Assembly: GCA_003222195.1 (NCBI GenBank) | Contig: QHVB01000027.1 | Coordinates: forward strand, 124,001 to 188,000 | Origin: Gemmatimonadota bacterium | GTDB lineage: Bacteria; Gemmatimonadota; Gemmatimonadetes; Gemmatimonadales; GWC2-71-9 | Reading direction: 5' to 3' | DNA length: 64,000 nt | In this document: positions 16,093 to 24,728 of the stretch, in pieces | Layout: each line of letters starts with the position of its first letter | Position numbering within the stretch: the first letter of the stretch is position 1 | Notes under the pieces: model-generated | Databases searched by the model: none | Told to the model about the DNA's origin: nothing | What the model saw: the letters and a program-made list of their open reading frames with translations, nothing else | Made by a program: the position numbers and the translations under genes

Positions 16093-18327
16093 GTGCCGCC
16101 TATGACGAGCATCCCAGCGGCGCATCCTGCACCGCCATCCGCGCGCGCGGGCGCCACGCACCAGCCTTACATCCCGGCGTCGCAGGCTCCAGCGGAGCTG
16201 ACCCTCCGCGCCATCGTGCTCGGCGTGATTCTCGGCCTCATCTTCGGCGCGTCGAACGTCTACCTCGCGCTGAAGATCGGCCTCACCGTCAGCGCCTCGA
16301 TTCCGATCGCGGTGCTGTCGATCACCATCTTCCGCTGGCTCGGTCGGTCCACGATTCTCGAAAACAACATCGTCCAGACGACCGGCTCGGCGGCGGATTC
16401 GGTCTCGGCGGGGGTGGTCTTCACGATCCCCGCCATTTTGTTGATGGGCTACGACCTCGACATTTCGCGCGTCACGATCCTAGCGATCGCGGGCGGGCTG
16501 ATGGGCGTCCTGATGATGATCCCGCTACGCCGGGCGCTCATCGTCAAAGAGCACGGCAATCTCCCCTACCCCGAGGGGACCGCCTGCGCCGAAGTGCTGA
16601 TCGCCGGAGAGCGTGGCGGGATTCACGCCAAGACCGTCTTCCAGGCATTCGGCATCGCGTTCGTCTACAAGTTCTTGATGACGGCACTGAAGGTGTGGCA
16701 GGAGTATCCCGGGAAGGTGATTCGCTCCTTCCAGGGCGCCGAGGTGCGGGTGGAGGCCAGTCCTGAGCTGATCGGGGTCGGCTACATCATCGGGCCCCGG
16801 ATCGCCGGATATCTGTTCGCCGGTGGGTGTCTCGCCTACGTCGTGCTGATGCCGGCGATCAAGCTGTTCGGCAGCGCGATGACGGAGCCGATGTTCGGCA
16901 CGACCAAGCTGATCCGCGACATGAGCGCGGGGGAGATCCGGGCGGCCTTCGTGTTTTACATCGGCGCGGGGGCCGTGGCGAGCGCCGGCATCATCGCGCT
17001 GGCGCGGTCACTCCCGACCATCGTCGGGGCATTCCGTGCCGGTTTTGCGGACATGCGGGCCAGCCGGCTCGGCCAGGCAGTGGCCACCAAACTCCGCACC
17101 GATGACGACCTCCCGATCAGCCTGACCGTGTTCGGCTCGATCGTGCTGGCCATCGTGATCGCGCTCCTCCCGCAGATCGGCGTGAACCTGCTCGGCGGTT
17201 TCTTGATCATCATCTTCGGATTCTTCTTCACCACGGTCTCATCCCGCATCTGCGGCCAGGTGGGCAGCTCCGCGAATCCGATCTCCGGCATGACGATCGC
17301 GGCGCTGATCGCGATCTCTTTCATCTTTCTCTTGCTCGGCTGGAATCAGATCGACGACCGAGTGCGCGCGATTTCCATCGCCTGCGTGATCGCCGTGGCG
17401 GTCGCGAACGGCGGCAACACCTCCCAGGACCTCAAGACCGGGTTTCTCGTCGGCGCCACGCCCCGGCGGCAGCAGATCGCCATCCTGATCGGCGCGATCG
17501 GTTCGGCACTGGCGGTCGGGTGGACACTCACGTTCCTGAACAGCGCCTACAGCTACCAGGTCCCCGAAACGCGGTCGGGCTTCGTCGCCCCGGCGAGCGG
17601 GTCCAGCCCGGACGGGAACGTGGTCGTGCGCACCGAGACGATGTCGCATTTCGGCATCGGGGGCACAGACTCGATCGACAACAGCAGCTATCAGGTGATC
17701 CGCGTGTACGTCGAAACGCAGGGCGTCCCTCCCGGGAAGTACCTGGTCGACCCGGCATCGCACGAGATCCGCTACGTCGTGGACCCGGGCATCGGCGGTC
17801 GCATTCGCGAATACCGCGGCCACGAGCTGAAGCGCCTCGATTCCCCCAAAGCGACGTTGATGGCGTTGATCACCGATGGAATCCTGACGCACAGACTGCC
17901 CTGGGCCCTCGTGCTGATCGGCGTGTTTCTGACGATTGCGATCGAGCTGATGGGCGTGTCTTCGCTGCCCGTGGCCGTTGGCGTCTATCTGCCGATCACC
18001 ACGTCGGCCGGAATGTTCGCGGGCGGGATCGTGCGCTGGCTCGTCGAACGCCGCGTGCGGTCGGCTAACCGCTCCCTCGCCGAGATCGAGTCGGGACCGG
18101 GTGTGCTGTTTGCGAGCGGTTTGATCGCAGGCGGCGCCATCTGTGGCATCGCGGTCGCGGCGATCGCGGGGTGGGGCTCGCGGACCGGCAAAGCCGCCGA
18201 CTGGCTCGCCGGGGCTGTGCCGCTGTATCACCAACTCGGCTGGTTTGCGACGTCCGCCGTCGTTGGGCTGATCATGTTCGCGATTCTGGGGTTCTTGCTC
18301 TATCGCACGGGCCTTCGCCGCCAGTGA
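16093..18327 (+). CDS. OPT family oligopeptide transporter
   Basis: A 744-residue integral membrane protein with about 14-16 hydrophobic segments. Diagnostic OPT motifs are visible: IFGASNVYLALKIGLT, ENNIVQTTGSAADSV, NLPYPEGTACAEVL and GNTSQDLKTGFLVGATP. OPT proteins import peptides or metal-chelate complexes, probably proton-coupled. A periplasmic loop near residues 480-600 (around TETMSHFGIGG and YVVDPGIGG) is larger than in minimal family members. The GTG at 16093 has TGAGG seven bases upstream; ATG at 16102 is the alternative but is spaced less well. It diverges from the kinase pair with 72 bases between starts; a peptidase gene follows. Confidence 0.92.
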   Translation: MPPMTSIPAAHPAPPSARAGATHQPYIPASQAPAELTLRAIVLGVILGLIFGASNVYLALKIGLTVSASIPIAVLSITIFRWLGRSTILENNIVQTTGSAADSVSAGVVFTIPAILLMGYDLDISRVTILAIAGGLMGVLMMIPLRRALIVKEHGNLPYPEGTACAEVLIAGERGGIHAKTVFQAFGIAFVYKFLMTALKVWQEYPGKVIRSFQGAEVRVEASPELIGVGYIIGPRIAGYLFAGGCLAYVVLMPAIKLFGSAMTEPMFGTTKLIRDMSAGEIRAAFVFYIGAGAVASAGIIALARSLPTIVGAFRAGFADMRASRLGQAVATKLRTDDDLPISLTVFGSIVLAIVIALLPQIGVNLLGGFLIIIFGFFFTTVSSRICGQVGSSANPISGMTIAALIAISFIFLLLGWNQIDDRVRAISIACVIAVAVANGGNTSQDLKTGFLVGATPRRQQIAILIGAIGSALAVGWTLTFLNSAYSYQVPETRSGFVAPASGSSPDGNVVVRTETMSHFGIGGTDSIDNSSYQVIRVYVETQGVPPGKYLVDPASHEIRYVVDPGIGGRIREYRGHELKRLDSPKATLMALITDGILTHRLPWALVLIGVFLTIAIELMGVSSLPVAVGVYLPITTSAGMFAGGIVRWLVERRVRSANRSLAEIESGPGVLFASGLIAGGAICGIAVAAIAGWGSRTGKAADWLAGAVPLYHQLGWFATSAVVGLIMFAILGFLLYRTGLRRQ

Positions 18328-18366
18328 ACACTATTAAGACACCATAACGACACCTCTAACGACAGC

Positions 18367-19437
18367 GTGACCATCAAGACCGTCGGATTCCTCAAGAAGC
18401 TGCTCGACACGGCGGGGCCGTCGGGGTTTGAGTTGGCCCCGGGGCGCGTGTGGCGCGACGAAGTCGGGACGTTTGCCGACGACGTCCGCGCCGACGTGCA
18501 CGGCAATTCCGTGGCGTCGCTCAATCCCAAGGGCAAGCCGCGCGTGATGTTCAGCGGGCACATCGACGAGATCGGCCTGCAGATCACGCACATCGACGAA
18601 CAGGGTTTCCTCTACTTCAGCGGGATCGGTGGGTGGGACTCACAGGTGCTGGTTGGACAGCGCGTCCTGCTGCTGACGCGTGATGGTCCCGTGCACGGCG
18701 TGGTCGGCAAGAAGGCCGTTCATCAACTGAAGAAGGAAGATCTCGACCGCGTCACCAAAGTCATCGATTTGTGGATCGACATCGGCGCCGCGAGCCATGA
18801 CGAGGCGGCGGGGCGGGTGCGCGTCGGTGACCCAGGGGTGCTCGACAGCCGAGTCGACGAGTATCCCAATGGCCGGATCGTTTCGCGCAGTCTCGACAAC
18901 CGCATTGGAGCGTTCGTCGCGGCGGAAGCGCTGCGGCGGCTCGCCAAGCAGCCGCCGAAACACGCCGCGGTATTCGCTGTCGCCTCGACCCGCGAGGAGA
19001 TTGCCTGGACCGGGAGTGGCGCCCGGACCAGCGCCGTCGGCATCGAGCCGGACGTCGCGGTCGTCGTGGACGTCACGCACGCGACCGATTATCCCGGCGC
19101 CGACAAGAAGCACTCCGGCGATCACAAGCTCGGCGGAGGAGTCGTCTTGAGCCGTGGGTCGTCGGTGAGCTCGGTGGTGTTCGATCTCCTCGTGGAGTGC
19201 GCCGAGCAGGCGAAGATCCCCTATACGATCCAGGCCGCACCGCGCGACACGGGAACGGACGCGGATGCGATCTACAACGCGATGCGCGGCATTCCCACCG
19301 GGCTCGTGAGCGTGCCCAACCGCTACATGCACAGTCCCAACGAAATGGTCGCGCTGGAGGACCTCGATCGCGCGTCCGATCTCCTGGCGGCGTTCGCGCG
19401 CCGGCTCGAACCGGGGCTGGACTTCATTCCCAAGTAG
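18367..19437 (+). CDS. M42 family metallopeptidase (glutamyl/deblocking aminopeptidase-like)
   Basis: A 356-residue di-metal aminopeptidase. Metal ligands expected for M42 are visible: H-x-D in FSGHIDEIGLQ, D in SLDNRIGAF, the EE pair in STREEIAW, D in VVVDVTHATDYPG, and the late His in RYMHSPNE. M42 enzymes form large dodecameric cytosolic shells that trim N-terminal residues from peptides. It begins (GTG 18367) 39 bases after the oligopeptide transporter on the same strand, so peptide uptake and breakdown may be coupled; this link is inferred from position. Confidence 0.92.
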   Translation: MTIKTVGFLKKLLDTAGPSGFELAPGRVWRDEVGTFADDVRADVHGNSVASLNPKGKPRVMFSGHIDEIGLQITHIDEQGFLYFSGIGGWDSQVLVGQRVLLLTRDGPVHGVVGKKAVHQLKKEDLDRVTKVIDLWIDIGAASHDEAAGRVRVGDPGVLDSRVDEYPNGRIVSRSLDNRIGAFVAAEALRRLAKQPPKHAAVFAVASTREEIAWTGSGARTSAVGIEPDVAVVVDVTHATDYPGADKKHSGDHKLGGGVVLSRGSSVSSVVFDLLVECAEQAKIPYTIQAAPRDTGTDADAIYNAMRGIPTGLVSVPNRYMHSPNEMVALEDLDRASDLLAAFARRLEPGLDFIPK

Positions 19438-19441
19438 CTCG

Positions 19442-19475
19442 AAAAAAAAGGGCCCCGGCGAATTGCCCGGGACCC
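19442..19475 (-). terminator. Rho-independent terminator for the minus-strand polyproline gene
   Basis: An imperfect GC hairpin (left arm GGGCCCCGGC, right arm GCCCGGGACCC, AATT loop) is flanked on the left by eight A, which read as a T8 tract on the minus strand. It lies between two convergent genes and most clearly terminates the 19504-20352 gene. Confidence 0.8.
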
Positions 19476-19503
19476 TTAGTTGGTCAGGAGTTTACGACGA
19501 ACC

Positions 19504-20352
19504 TTACGGTACCAGCTGCTCTCCGAAATTGTTGACCGACCACGTCATAAACGGGTTGTTGAACGGGAACGCGTAGCCGGCACCACTGCAGGCTGATCCA
19601 CCGACCGGCAGCGTCTGCGTCACCCGCCCGGCCGACCAGCTCAAAGGGGGGGCCCCGAGACACACCTCGAACATAAGGCTGCCGGTGTTGCCGAGATTGC
19701 CGAACACGAAGCTCCCGTCGGCTCCCGACATCATGGTGGCGATGACCTCGCCGTTCCACCGCAGGTCGACGGTCCAACCCTCGATCCCCAGTTCACCCGA
19801 GAAGATGTCCTGGACGCCGTTGCCATCGAGGTCCTCGAACACCACACCCCTCGCCTGATTCTGCCCCGTCGGGGGCGGTGAAGGCGGCGGCGGAGGCGGC
19901 GGAGGCGGCGGAGGCGGCGGCGGCACCGGAGCCGGAGGCGGCGGAGGCGGCGGCGGTGGCGGCGGTGGCGGAGCCGGTGGAGGCGCCGGGGGCGGCGGCG
20001 GTGGAGGCACCGGGGGCGGAGCCGGGGGCGGCGGCGGTGGCGGCGGCACCGGAGCCGGAGGCGGCGGCGGTGGCGGCGCCGGTGGAGGCGCCGGAGGCGG
20101 CGGTGGAGGCGGTGGCGGCGGCGCCGGAGGCGGAGCCGGTGGCGGCGGAGGCGGCGGCGGCGGCGCCAGAGGCGGCGGAGCCGGGCACTTCTTCGCGAGA
20201 CCCGGAGGCACGTGACCGCTGTTGCCAGCGGTCGCAACGGCCCCTGCGGCCTTGCATGTGTTGGCGCTGTTGCCATGGCTCTGCGCGGCGACCGCGAACA
20301 GCGGCAACGCCGACAGGCCCAGCACAGCAAACAGGACGCGAACGCTTTTCAT
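19504..20352 (-). CDS. Secreted polyproline protein with SdrD_B-like C-terminal domain
   Basis: A 282-residue exported protein. Signal peptide residues 1-21 (ending AVAAQ). Residues about 55-165 are almost pure proline, with scattered alanine, valine and leucine, encoded by a GGC/GGA-rich (antisense) low-complexity stretch at 19870-20185. The C-terminal domain begins QARGVVFEDLDGNGVQD, with Asp-rich turns typical of the SdrD_B/Cna-B-like fold, and ends after a pair of cysteines. The polyproline likely acts as a rigid spacer holding the domain away from the surface. The start ATG at 20352 has AGGAGA four bases upstream. A terminator follows the gene. Function unknown. Confidence 0.85.
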   Translation of the reverse strand: MKSVRVLFAVLGLSALPLFAVAAQSHGNSANTCKAAGAVATAGNSGHVPPGLAKKCPAPPPLAPPPPPPPPPAPPPAPPPPPPPPPPAPPPAPPPPPPPAPVPPPPPPPPAPPPVPPPPPPPAPPPAPPPPPPPPPPPPPAPVPPPPPPPPPPPPPPSPPPTGQNQARGVVFEDLDGNGVQDIFSGELGIEGWTVDLRWNGEVIATMMSGADGSFVFGNLGNTGSLMFEVCLGAPPLSWSAGRVTQTLPVGGSACSGAGYAFPFNNPFMTWSVNNFGEQLVP

Positions 20353-20574
20353 GATCTCTCCTGACCGAAGAGGTCGTTGGGTACACGAACAGCAGGCTCG
20401 ATACGGGCAAGAACCGCACCCATTACAGTGCAATTGCCGTAAGGAACGTACGTGCAACGAGTTACAGGCTTCGAGTGGAGTGTTTTTGGGCCGTGCTGCC
20501 GTCAGGAAAGTTGACGTTGCGTTATGCTGGTTTTGACGCGATATGCAAGTGACATTAAGGCATGAGAAGCTGCC

Positions 20575-22086
20575 CTATTTGTGTTTGAGATCAGCGAGCG
20601 CCGATTGCGCGGCTGCGCGCACCTGTTTATCGCCGTCGTCGGTGAGACCTTCGAGTGTGCCGATCGCCGCCGGTGTCGCGGCGAGACGCAGCGCCTCGAC
20701 CGCGGTCGCCCGCAGCCCGGCCGGCCTCCGTCCGAACAACCGACCGCCCGGCTGCGCAAACTTGATGAGCGCTTGTACTGCGGACGCGCTCCCGATGCGA
20801 CCGAGCGCGAGGATGAGCTCCCGTTCCACGCCCTCGTCCTCTTCCTCTTCCATCGCGACGACGAGCGGCATCGCGAGCGCACTGGACTTGCGGCCGCCGA
20901 CGCCGAGGGCGGCCTGCATCCGGACCTCCGGTGATTTGTCCCGCAAGGCCCGGCGCAGCGGCTCGGCCGCGGCACTCGATCCGATCTTTGCCAGCGCGGA
21001 TGCCACGGCTTTGCGCACCCGCTCGTCCTCGTGATCGAGCTGCTGCGCGAGCGCCGGGACCGCCTCATCCAGTCCGAGCTCCCCCGCCAGCTCCGCTACG
21101 TTGCGCACCACGAACCACTCGTGGTGTCCGAGCATGTGCACCAGCTGATCCGTGCCCTCCTTCATCCCCGTCAGCGCCATGAAAATGCCGCGCCGCTCTT
21201 CGATGGTTGGCGCCGCGACCAGCAGGTCGAGCAGGACCTCGACCCCGTCTTCGCCCGCCCGGCGCAACACCAACAGTGCGTCATCCCGGTCCGACGGATG
21301 ATTGGCCACTTCGGCAATCGCCTCGAGGAGGGCCTTGCTGTACATGCGTTTCAGGGCAATCGAATACTGGCGGCGCCGGGTCGCATCACTCACTTGCTGC
21401 TCCGCCCGGACGATACCCGCGACAATGGACAGCGCCTGCGAGACGCGGTTCGTCTTCATCGCCGCTTCGAGCTGCCGGCCGAGCACGGCGAGCACGTCGC
21501 CGACATGCGGTCCATCCGGCTTGTCCCGCAGCTGGGCGATCAGGGACGCGGGTGTGCTGCTGGCGGCAGCCGCCGGTGAGAACGCGGCGTGCGTAGCGCT
21601 GGCCTCGCGAACGATCTCCGGGACATCATTCGCCTCCGGCGTACCAGGCACCTTGGCAGGGCCTGACGGCGGCGCGACGGCGGCAGCCTGCTGCACTGGC
21701 ACCGCTGGCGGTTCGACCAGAAAAGTCTGGATGGTGACGGAGATTCGCTGCGCCCCGTTCGCCCGCAGTCGCGACGCGATGTCCTCATCGCCAGGTTGAT
21801 CGGCGAGTGCCCGCAGCAGCTCGAACAGTTCGCCGAGGGGCGGGTCGGTGGGGATCGCAATCTCCTTCACCGAATGGAATTCGAGCCGCTGGAGGAGCGT
21901 CTTCCCATCCAGTGTCGTCCCGTTCACGACCAAGTGCCCATCCCGCACGGCTAGCGTCACGCTCGCGAGCTTCAGCAGACCAGCCAGCGTGCGGAACTGG
22001 GCCTTCTGTTCCTCTTTCGCTCCGGGATCGCGGAACAGGTCCAGAGTGCGCGCGAACAACGCGACAAATTCCTGCGGGCTGGCCAT
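20575..22086 (-). CDS. HEAT-repeat protein
   Basis: A 503-residue soluble protein of unknown function. Residues 1-125 form an N-terminal domain with no recognised family. A Pro/Ala-rich linker follows (about 120-185), and the C-terminal 300 residues are HEAT/PBS-lyase-like helical repeats, for example LDEAVPALAQQLDHEDERVRKAVASALAKIG and EPLRRALRDKSPEVRMQAALGVG. Such repeats form a protein-binding solenoid. ATG at 22086 is preferred; TTG at 22098 is in frame. TATAGA about 20 bases upstream of the ATG could be a -10 box, which would give a very short leader. Confidence 0.85.
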   Translation of the reverse strand: MASPQEFVALFARTLDLFRDPGAKEEQKAQFRTLAGLLKLASVTLAVRDGHLVVNGTTLDGKTLLQRLEFHSVKEIAIPTDPPLGELFELLRALADQPGDEDIASRLRANGAQRISVTIQTFLVEPPAVPVQQAAAVAPPSGPAKVPGTPEANDVPEIVREASATHAAFSPAAAASSTPASLIAQLRDKPDGPHVGDVLAVLGRQLEAAMKTNRVSQALSIVAGIVRAEQQVSDATRRRQYSIALKRMYSKALLEAIAEVANHPSDRDDALLVLRRAGEDGVEVLLDLLVAAPTIEERRGIFMALTGMKEGTDQLVHMLGHHEWFVVRNVAELAGELGLDEAVPALAQQLDHEDERVRKAVASALAKIGSSAAAEPLRRALRDKSPEVRMQAALGVGGRKSSALAMPLVVAMEEEEDEGVERELILALGRIGSASAVQALIKFAQPGGRLFGRRPAGLRATAVEALRLAATPAAIGTLEGLTDDGDKQVRAAAQSALADLKHK

Positions 22087-22138
22087 GGGGACGCTCAATC
22101 TATAGAGTACCGTTCATGACCGCATTGTTACTCGTCAC

Positions 22139-22603
22139 ATGACTGCAAGCTCCGTTTCGGAAGCCGGCAAGGTTGTCCGCGCCCTTCGGGCCGCGCATTT
22201 GCACGACGACGGTCGCCAGACGCTGCTCCAGCTGGCCTGCGACCGGATACGCTCGTGGGGGCCGCCGTACACGTCCGTCTACGCGTACATGCTCCACGGC
22301 AATGAGCTCGAACTCGACGCGTTCGCAGGCCGGGAGACCGAGCACACGCGGATTCCGGTGGGGCAGGGTGTGTGTGGCACCGCGGTGGTGGAGAAACGCG
22401 ATCAAAACGTCGGGGACGTAAACGCGATCGGGAATTACCTCGCCTGTAATGCGTTCACCAAATCGGAGCTCGTCGTGCTGATCCGGCGGGGCGATCACAT
22501 CCTCGGCCAGATCGACATCGACTCCGACGTACCGAACGGGTTTGGCGAGCGCGAGCATGCGGATGTGAAAGAGGTCGCCGACGCTCTGGCTGTTCTGCTG
22601 TAG
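22139..22603 (+). CDS. GAF domain protein related to free-methionine-(R)-sulfoxide reductase
   Basis: A 154-residue single GAF domain. The segment RIPVGQGVCGTAV, then VGDVNAIGNYLACNAFTKSE and GQIDIDSD, matches the fRMsr (YebR) type of GAF. C79 and C103 correspond to two of its three redox cysteines. The cysteine that sits a few residues before RIPVG in E. coli YebR is replaced here (H69), so the enzyme either uses a different resolving thiol or has become a ligand-binding GAF. ATG 22139; no clear ribosome binding site. The stop overlaps the GTG of the hydrolase gene by one base. Confidence 0.8.
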   Translation: MTASSVSEAGKVVRALRAAHLHDDGRQTLLQLACDRIRSWGPPYTSVYAYMLHGNELELDAFAGRETEHTRIPVGQGVCGTAVVEKRDQNVGDVNAIGNYLACNAFTKSELVVLIRRGDHILGQIDIDSDVPNGFGEREHADVKEVADALAVLL

Positions 22604-23415
22604 TGCAGCTCTTCACGCGGCGGGTCGGTAGCGGCCCTCTTGTTGTCGTAGTGCATGGCGGGCCGGGTGCGAGTCACGACTATCTCCTTCCCCAATACGA
22701 TCTGTTGGCTCGAAGCCGCTCTCTCCTTTATTACGACCAACGCGGCGGCGGCCAGTCGCCCGTTTCACGGGACACGCCAGTTGGATGGCGGGAGCACGTC
22801 GCCGATCTCGAGGGGATGCGCGAGCACCTCGGGCTTGAGCGACTGGTTCTGTGCGGCTACTCCTGGGGCGGCTTGCTGGCCGTGCTCTATTTCCTCGAGC
22901 ATCCGGAACGGGTCGAGCGACTCGCGCTCGTTTCCCCCGCCTCGATCACCGCCGCCTACCGGAAACAGTTCGAAGACGAGTTCGCACGTCGCCTGCAGGC
23001 GCCTGAAATCGAGCGGGAGCGGGCCACGCTGCGCGCCAGCGGCCTGCGCGAACGCGATCCCGCGGCCTATCAGCGGCGCGCATTCGAGCTCTCGGTCGCG
23101 GGGTATTTCCGCGATTTCCATGACGCCAGGAACCTGACGGCGTTTCGGGTGACGGCCCGAACACAGGAAGCAGTCTGGAAGAGCTTGGGAGACTATGATC
23201 TCCGGCCCCAGCTTCGAAACACGGTTTCCCGCGTCCCCCTTCCCCCTTCCCTCGTAGTTCACGGCACTTTCGACCCGCTTCCCATCGCGGGATCCCGCGA
23301 GTTGGCCGGCTTGCTGTCCGCCAAGCTCGTGGAGCTGCCGGTGGGACATTGCCCGCACGTGGAGGCAACGGAGGATTTCGTACGAACGCTGGACGCCTTT
23401 CTCCCTTCGATCTAG
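22603..23415 (+). CDS. Alpha/beta hydrolase, proline iminopeptidase-like
   Basis: A 270-residue alpha/beta hydrolase. The oxyanion HGGPG (residues 18-22), YDQRGGGQS (44-52) and nucleophile elbow GYSWGG with S87 are the proline iminopeptidase signature; the acid Asp lies in HGTFDPL and the His in VGHCPHVE. It is probably a cytosolic peptidase releasing N-terminal proline or a related esterase. GTG start overlaps the GAF stop by one base. A region at codons about 200-210 is C-rich (cgtccccc, ccttccccc) but the frame is intact. Confidence 0.88.
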   Translation: MQLFTRRVGSGPLVVVVHGGPGASHDYLLPQYDLLARSRSLLYYDQRGGGQSPVSRDTPVGWREHVADLEGMREHLGLERLVLCGYSWGGLLAVLYFLEHPERVERLALVSPASITAAYRKQFEDEFARRLQAPEIERERATLRASGLRERDPAAYQRRAFELSVAGYFRDFHDARNLTAFRVTARTQEAVWKSLGDYDLRPQLRNTVSRVPLPPSLVVHGTFDPLPIAGSRELAGLLSAKLVELPVGHCPHVEATEDFVRTLDAFLPSI

Positions 23416-24065
23416 CCTTCGGCGCGATCGCGCCGGCCCGGTTTCCCGCCATTGCCGAGGCGCTCCAGCAGGAAGGCGCGTCGCCCACCGACCGCGATCG
23501 GTTCGTGCTGCTCGAGCCGGTCGGCCGGCTGCTCCGCGAGATCGTGGGGGACGCCGGGCCTGACGCGCTCGAAGCGCACGTGCTGTTGCTGCATCACGCG
23601 TATCTGTTTTGGGCCGCCGACCAACGGATCTATCAGATCAGCGAGCCGATGCTGCGTCGAGCGGTCGGCGACAAGAGGGTCACGACCGCTGTGCCTCAGC
23701 CCGCGCAGTATCTCCAACTCCCGGAGCTGCGGGTTTGGGGATCGCCGCACGACGCGAGTCCCCCCGAGCCGCTCGACGGCCTGTTTGTCCACCGTACCGA
23801 TGCGGCCGGCAGCATTGCCGTCCTCGCGATCTTCGGGATGCGACCCGACCGGCCGGGGTTCAGCGCGGTCGGGCTCGACGGTCGAGCCGATCCCGACGAT
23901 CCGTCAGCCACGGAGATCGAAGTCGCCGCCACGCGCGAGGATGGCAGCGCAGCGTTCGGCCCCCGGCTGGCCGGCGGGACAGCGGCGGGACTGTTTTCGG
24001 TCGCGAATGCGGGCGAGCTGCTCCTGCTCACCGGCAGGCTCCTCGCGCTGCTAGATTCCGGCTAA
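23349..24065 (+). CDS. Hypothetical protein
   Basis: Up to 238 residues, not recognised. The conserved-looking part begins near FDLAFGAIAPARFPAIAEAL and continues as an alpha/beta protein with no signal peptide or membrane segment. The segments EAHVLLLHHAYLFWAADQRIYQ and GLFSVANAGELLLLTGRLLALL look like amphipathic helices. The only in-frame start upstream is TTG at 23349, which makes a 67-base overlap with the hydrolase gene; a non-standard start closer to 23400 is possible. It lies in the same operon between the hydrolase and nth. Confidence 0.6.
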   Translation: MPARGGNGGFRTNAGRLSPFDLAFGAIAPARFPAIAEALQQEGASPTDRDRFVLLEPVGRLLREIVGDAGPDALEAHVLLLHHAYLFWAADQRIYQISEPMLRRAVGDKRVTTAVPQPAQYLQLPELRVWGSPHDASPPEPLDGLFVHRTDAAGSIAVLAIFGMRPDRPGFSAVGLDGRADPDDPSATEIEVAATREDGSAAFGPRLAGGTAAGLFSVANAGELLLLTGRLLALLDSG

Positions 24066-24068
24066 CCC

Positions 24069-24728
24069 ATGAAAACGAAAGTCAGCGCGGCCGCAGCGGA
24101 GCGCAAAACGCGGGCGCGGAAGATCATCGCGCGGCTCAAGCAGGAATACCCCGACGCCACGTGCGCCCTACACCACCGCAGCGCCCTCGAGCTCGTGGTC
24201 GCCACGATTCTTTCGGCGCAGTGCACCGATGCACGCGTCAACATGGTCACGCCGCATCTCTTCGCGAAGTACCGCACGGCGGCGGACTACGCCGCCGCCG
24301 ATCCGCGGGTGCTGGAAAGAGAGATTCAGTCGACCGGCTTCTTCCGGAACAAGACCAAATCGATCATCGGGATGGCGCAGGCACTCGTCGAGCGGCACGG
24401 CGGTGAAGTCCCGCAAACCATGGAAGAGCTGACCGCCCTGCCCGGCGTCGGCCGGAAGACGGCGAACGTCATCCTCGGCACCTGGTTCGGCAAAAACGAG
24501 GGCGTGGTGGTGGACACGCACGTGCACCGGCTCAGCCGGCTGCTGGGGCTCACGCGCCAGGACGACCCGGTGAAGATCGAACAGGAGCTGATGCAGCTCG
24601 TGCCGCGGGAAGACTGGACCTGGTTCTCACACACCCTGATTCAGCATGGCCGGGCGGTGTGTATCGCGCGGCGGCCGCGCTGCGCAGAGTGCGTGTTGAA
24701 TCGTTTATGCCCGAGCTCCACCGTATGA
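24069..24728 (+). CDS. nth: Endonuclease III
   Basis: A 219-residue base-excision-repair DNA glycosylase/AP lyase. Helix-hairpin-helix [10 protein letters not shown] contains catalytic K130; D149 in [10 protein letters not shown] is the second catalytic residue; the C-terminal iron-sulfur motif is C198-x6-C205-x2-C208-x5-C214. All match the E. coli enzyme, which removes oxidised pyrimidines. ATG at 24069, three bases after the previous stop. Its TGA overlaps the ATG of the amidohydrolase gene (ATGA). Confidence 0.96.
   Translation: MKTKVSAAAAERKTRARKIIARLKQEYPDATCALHHRSALELVVATILSAQCTDARVNMVTPHLFAKYRTAADYAAADPRVLEREIQSTGFFRNKTKSIIGMAQALVERHGGEVPQTMEELTALPGVGRKTANVILGTWFGKNEGVVVDTHVHRLSRLLGLTRQDDPVKIEQELMQLVPREDWTWFSHTLIQHGRAVCIARRPRCAECVLNRLCPSSTV

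Noticed and set aside
19441-19482. Terminator for the plus-strand M42 peptidase
   Set aside because: The T tract is on the minus-strand side; on the plus strand the hairpin is followed by TTAGTTGG, a weak tract, so I assign it to the polyproline gene.
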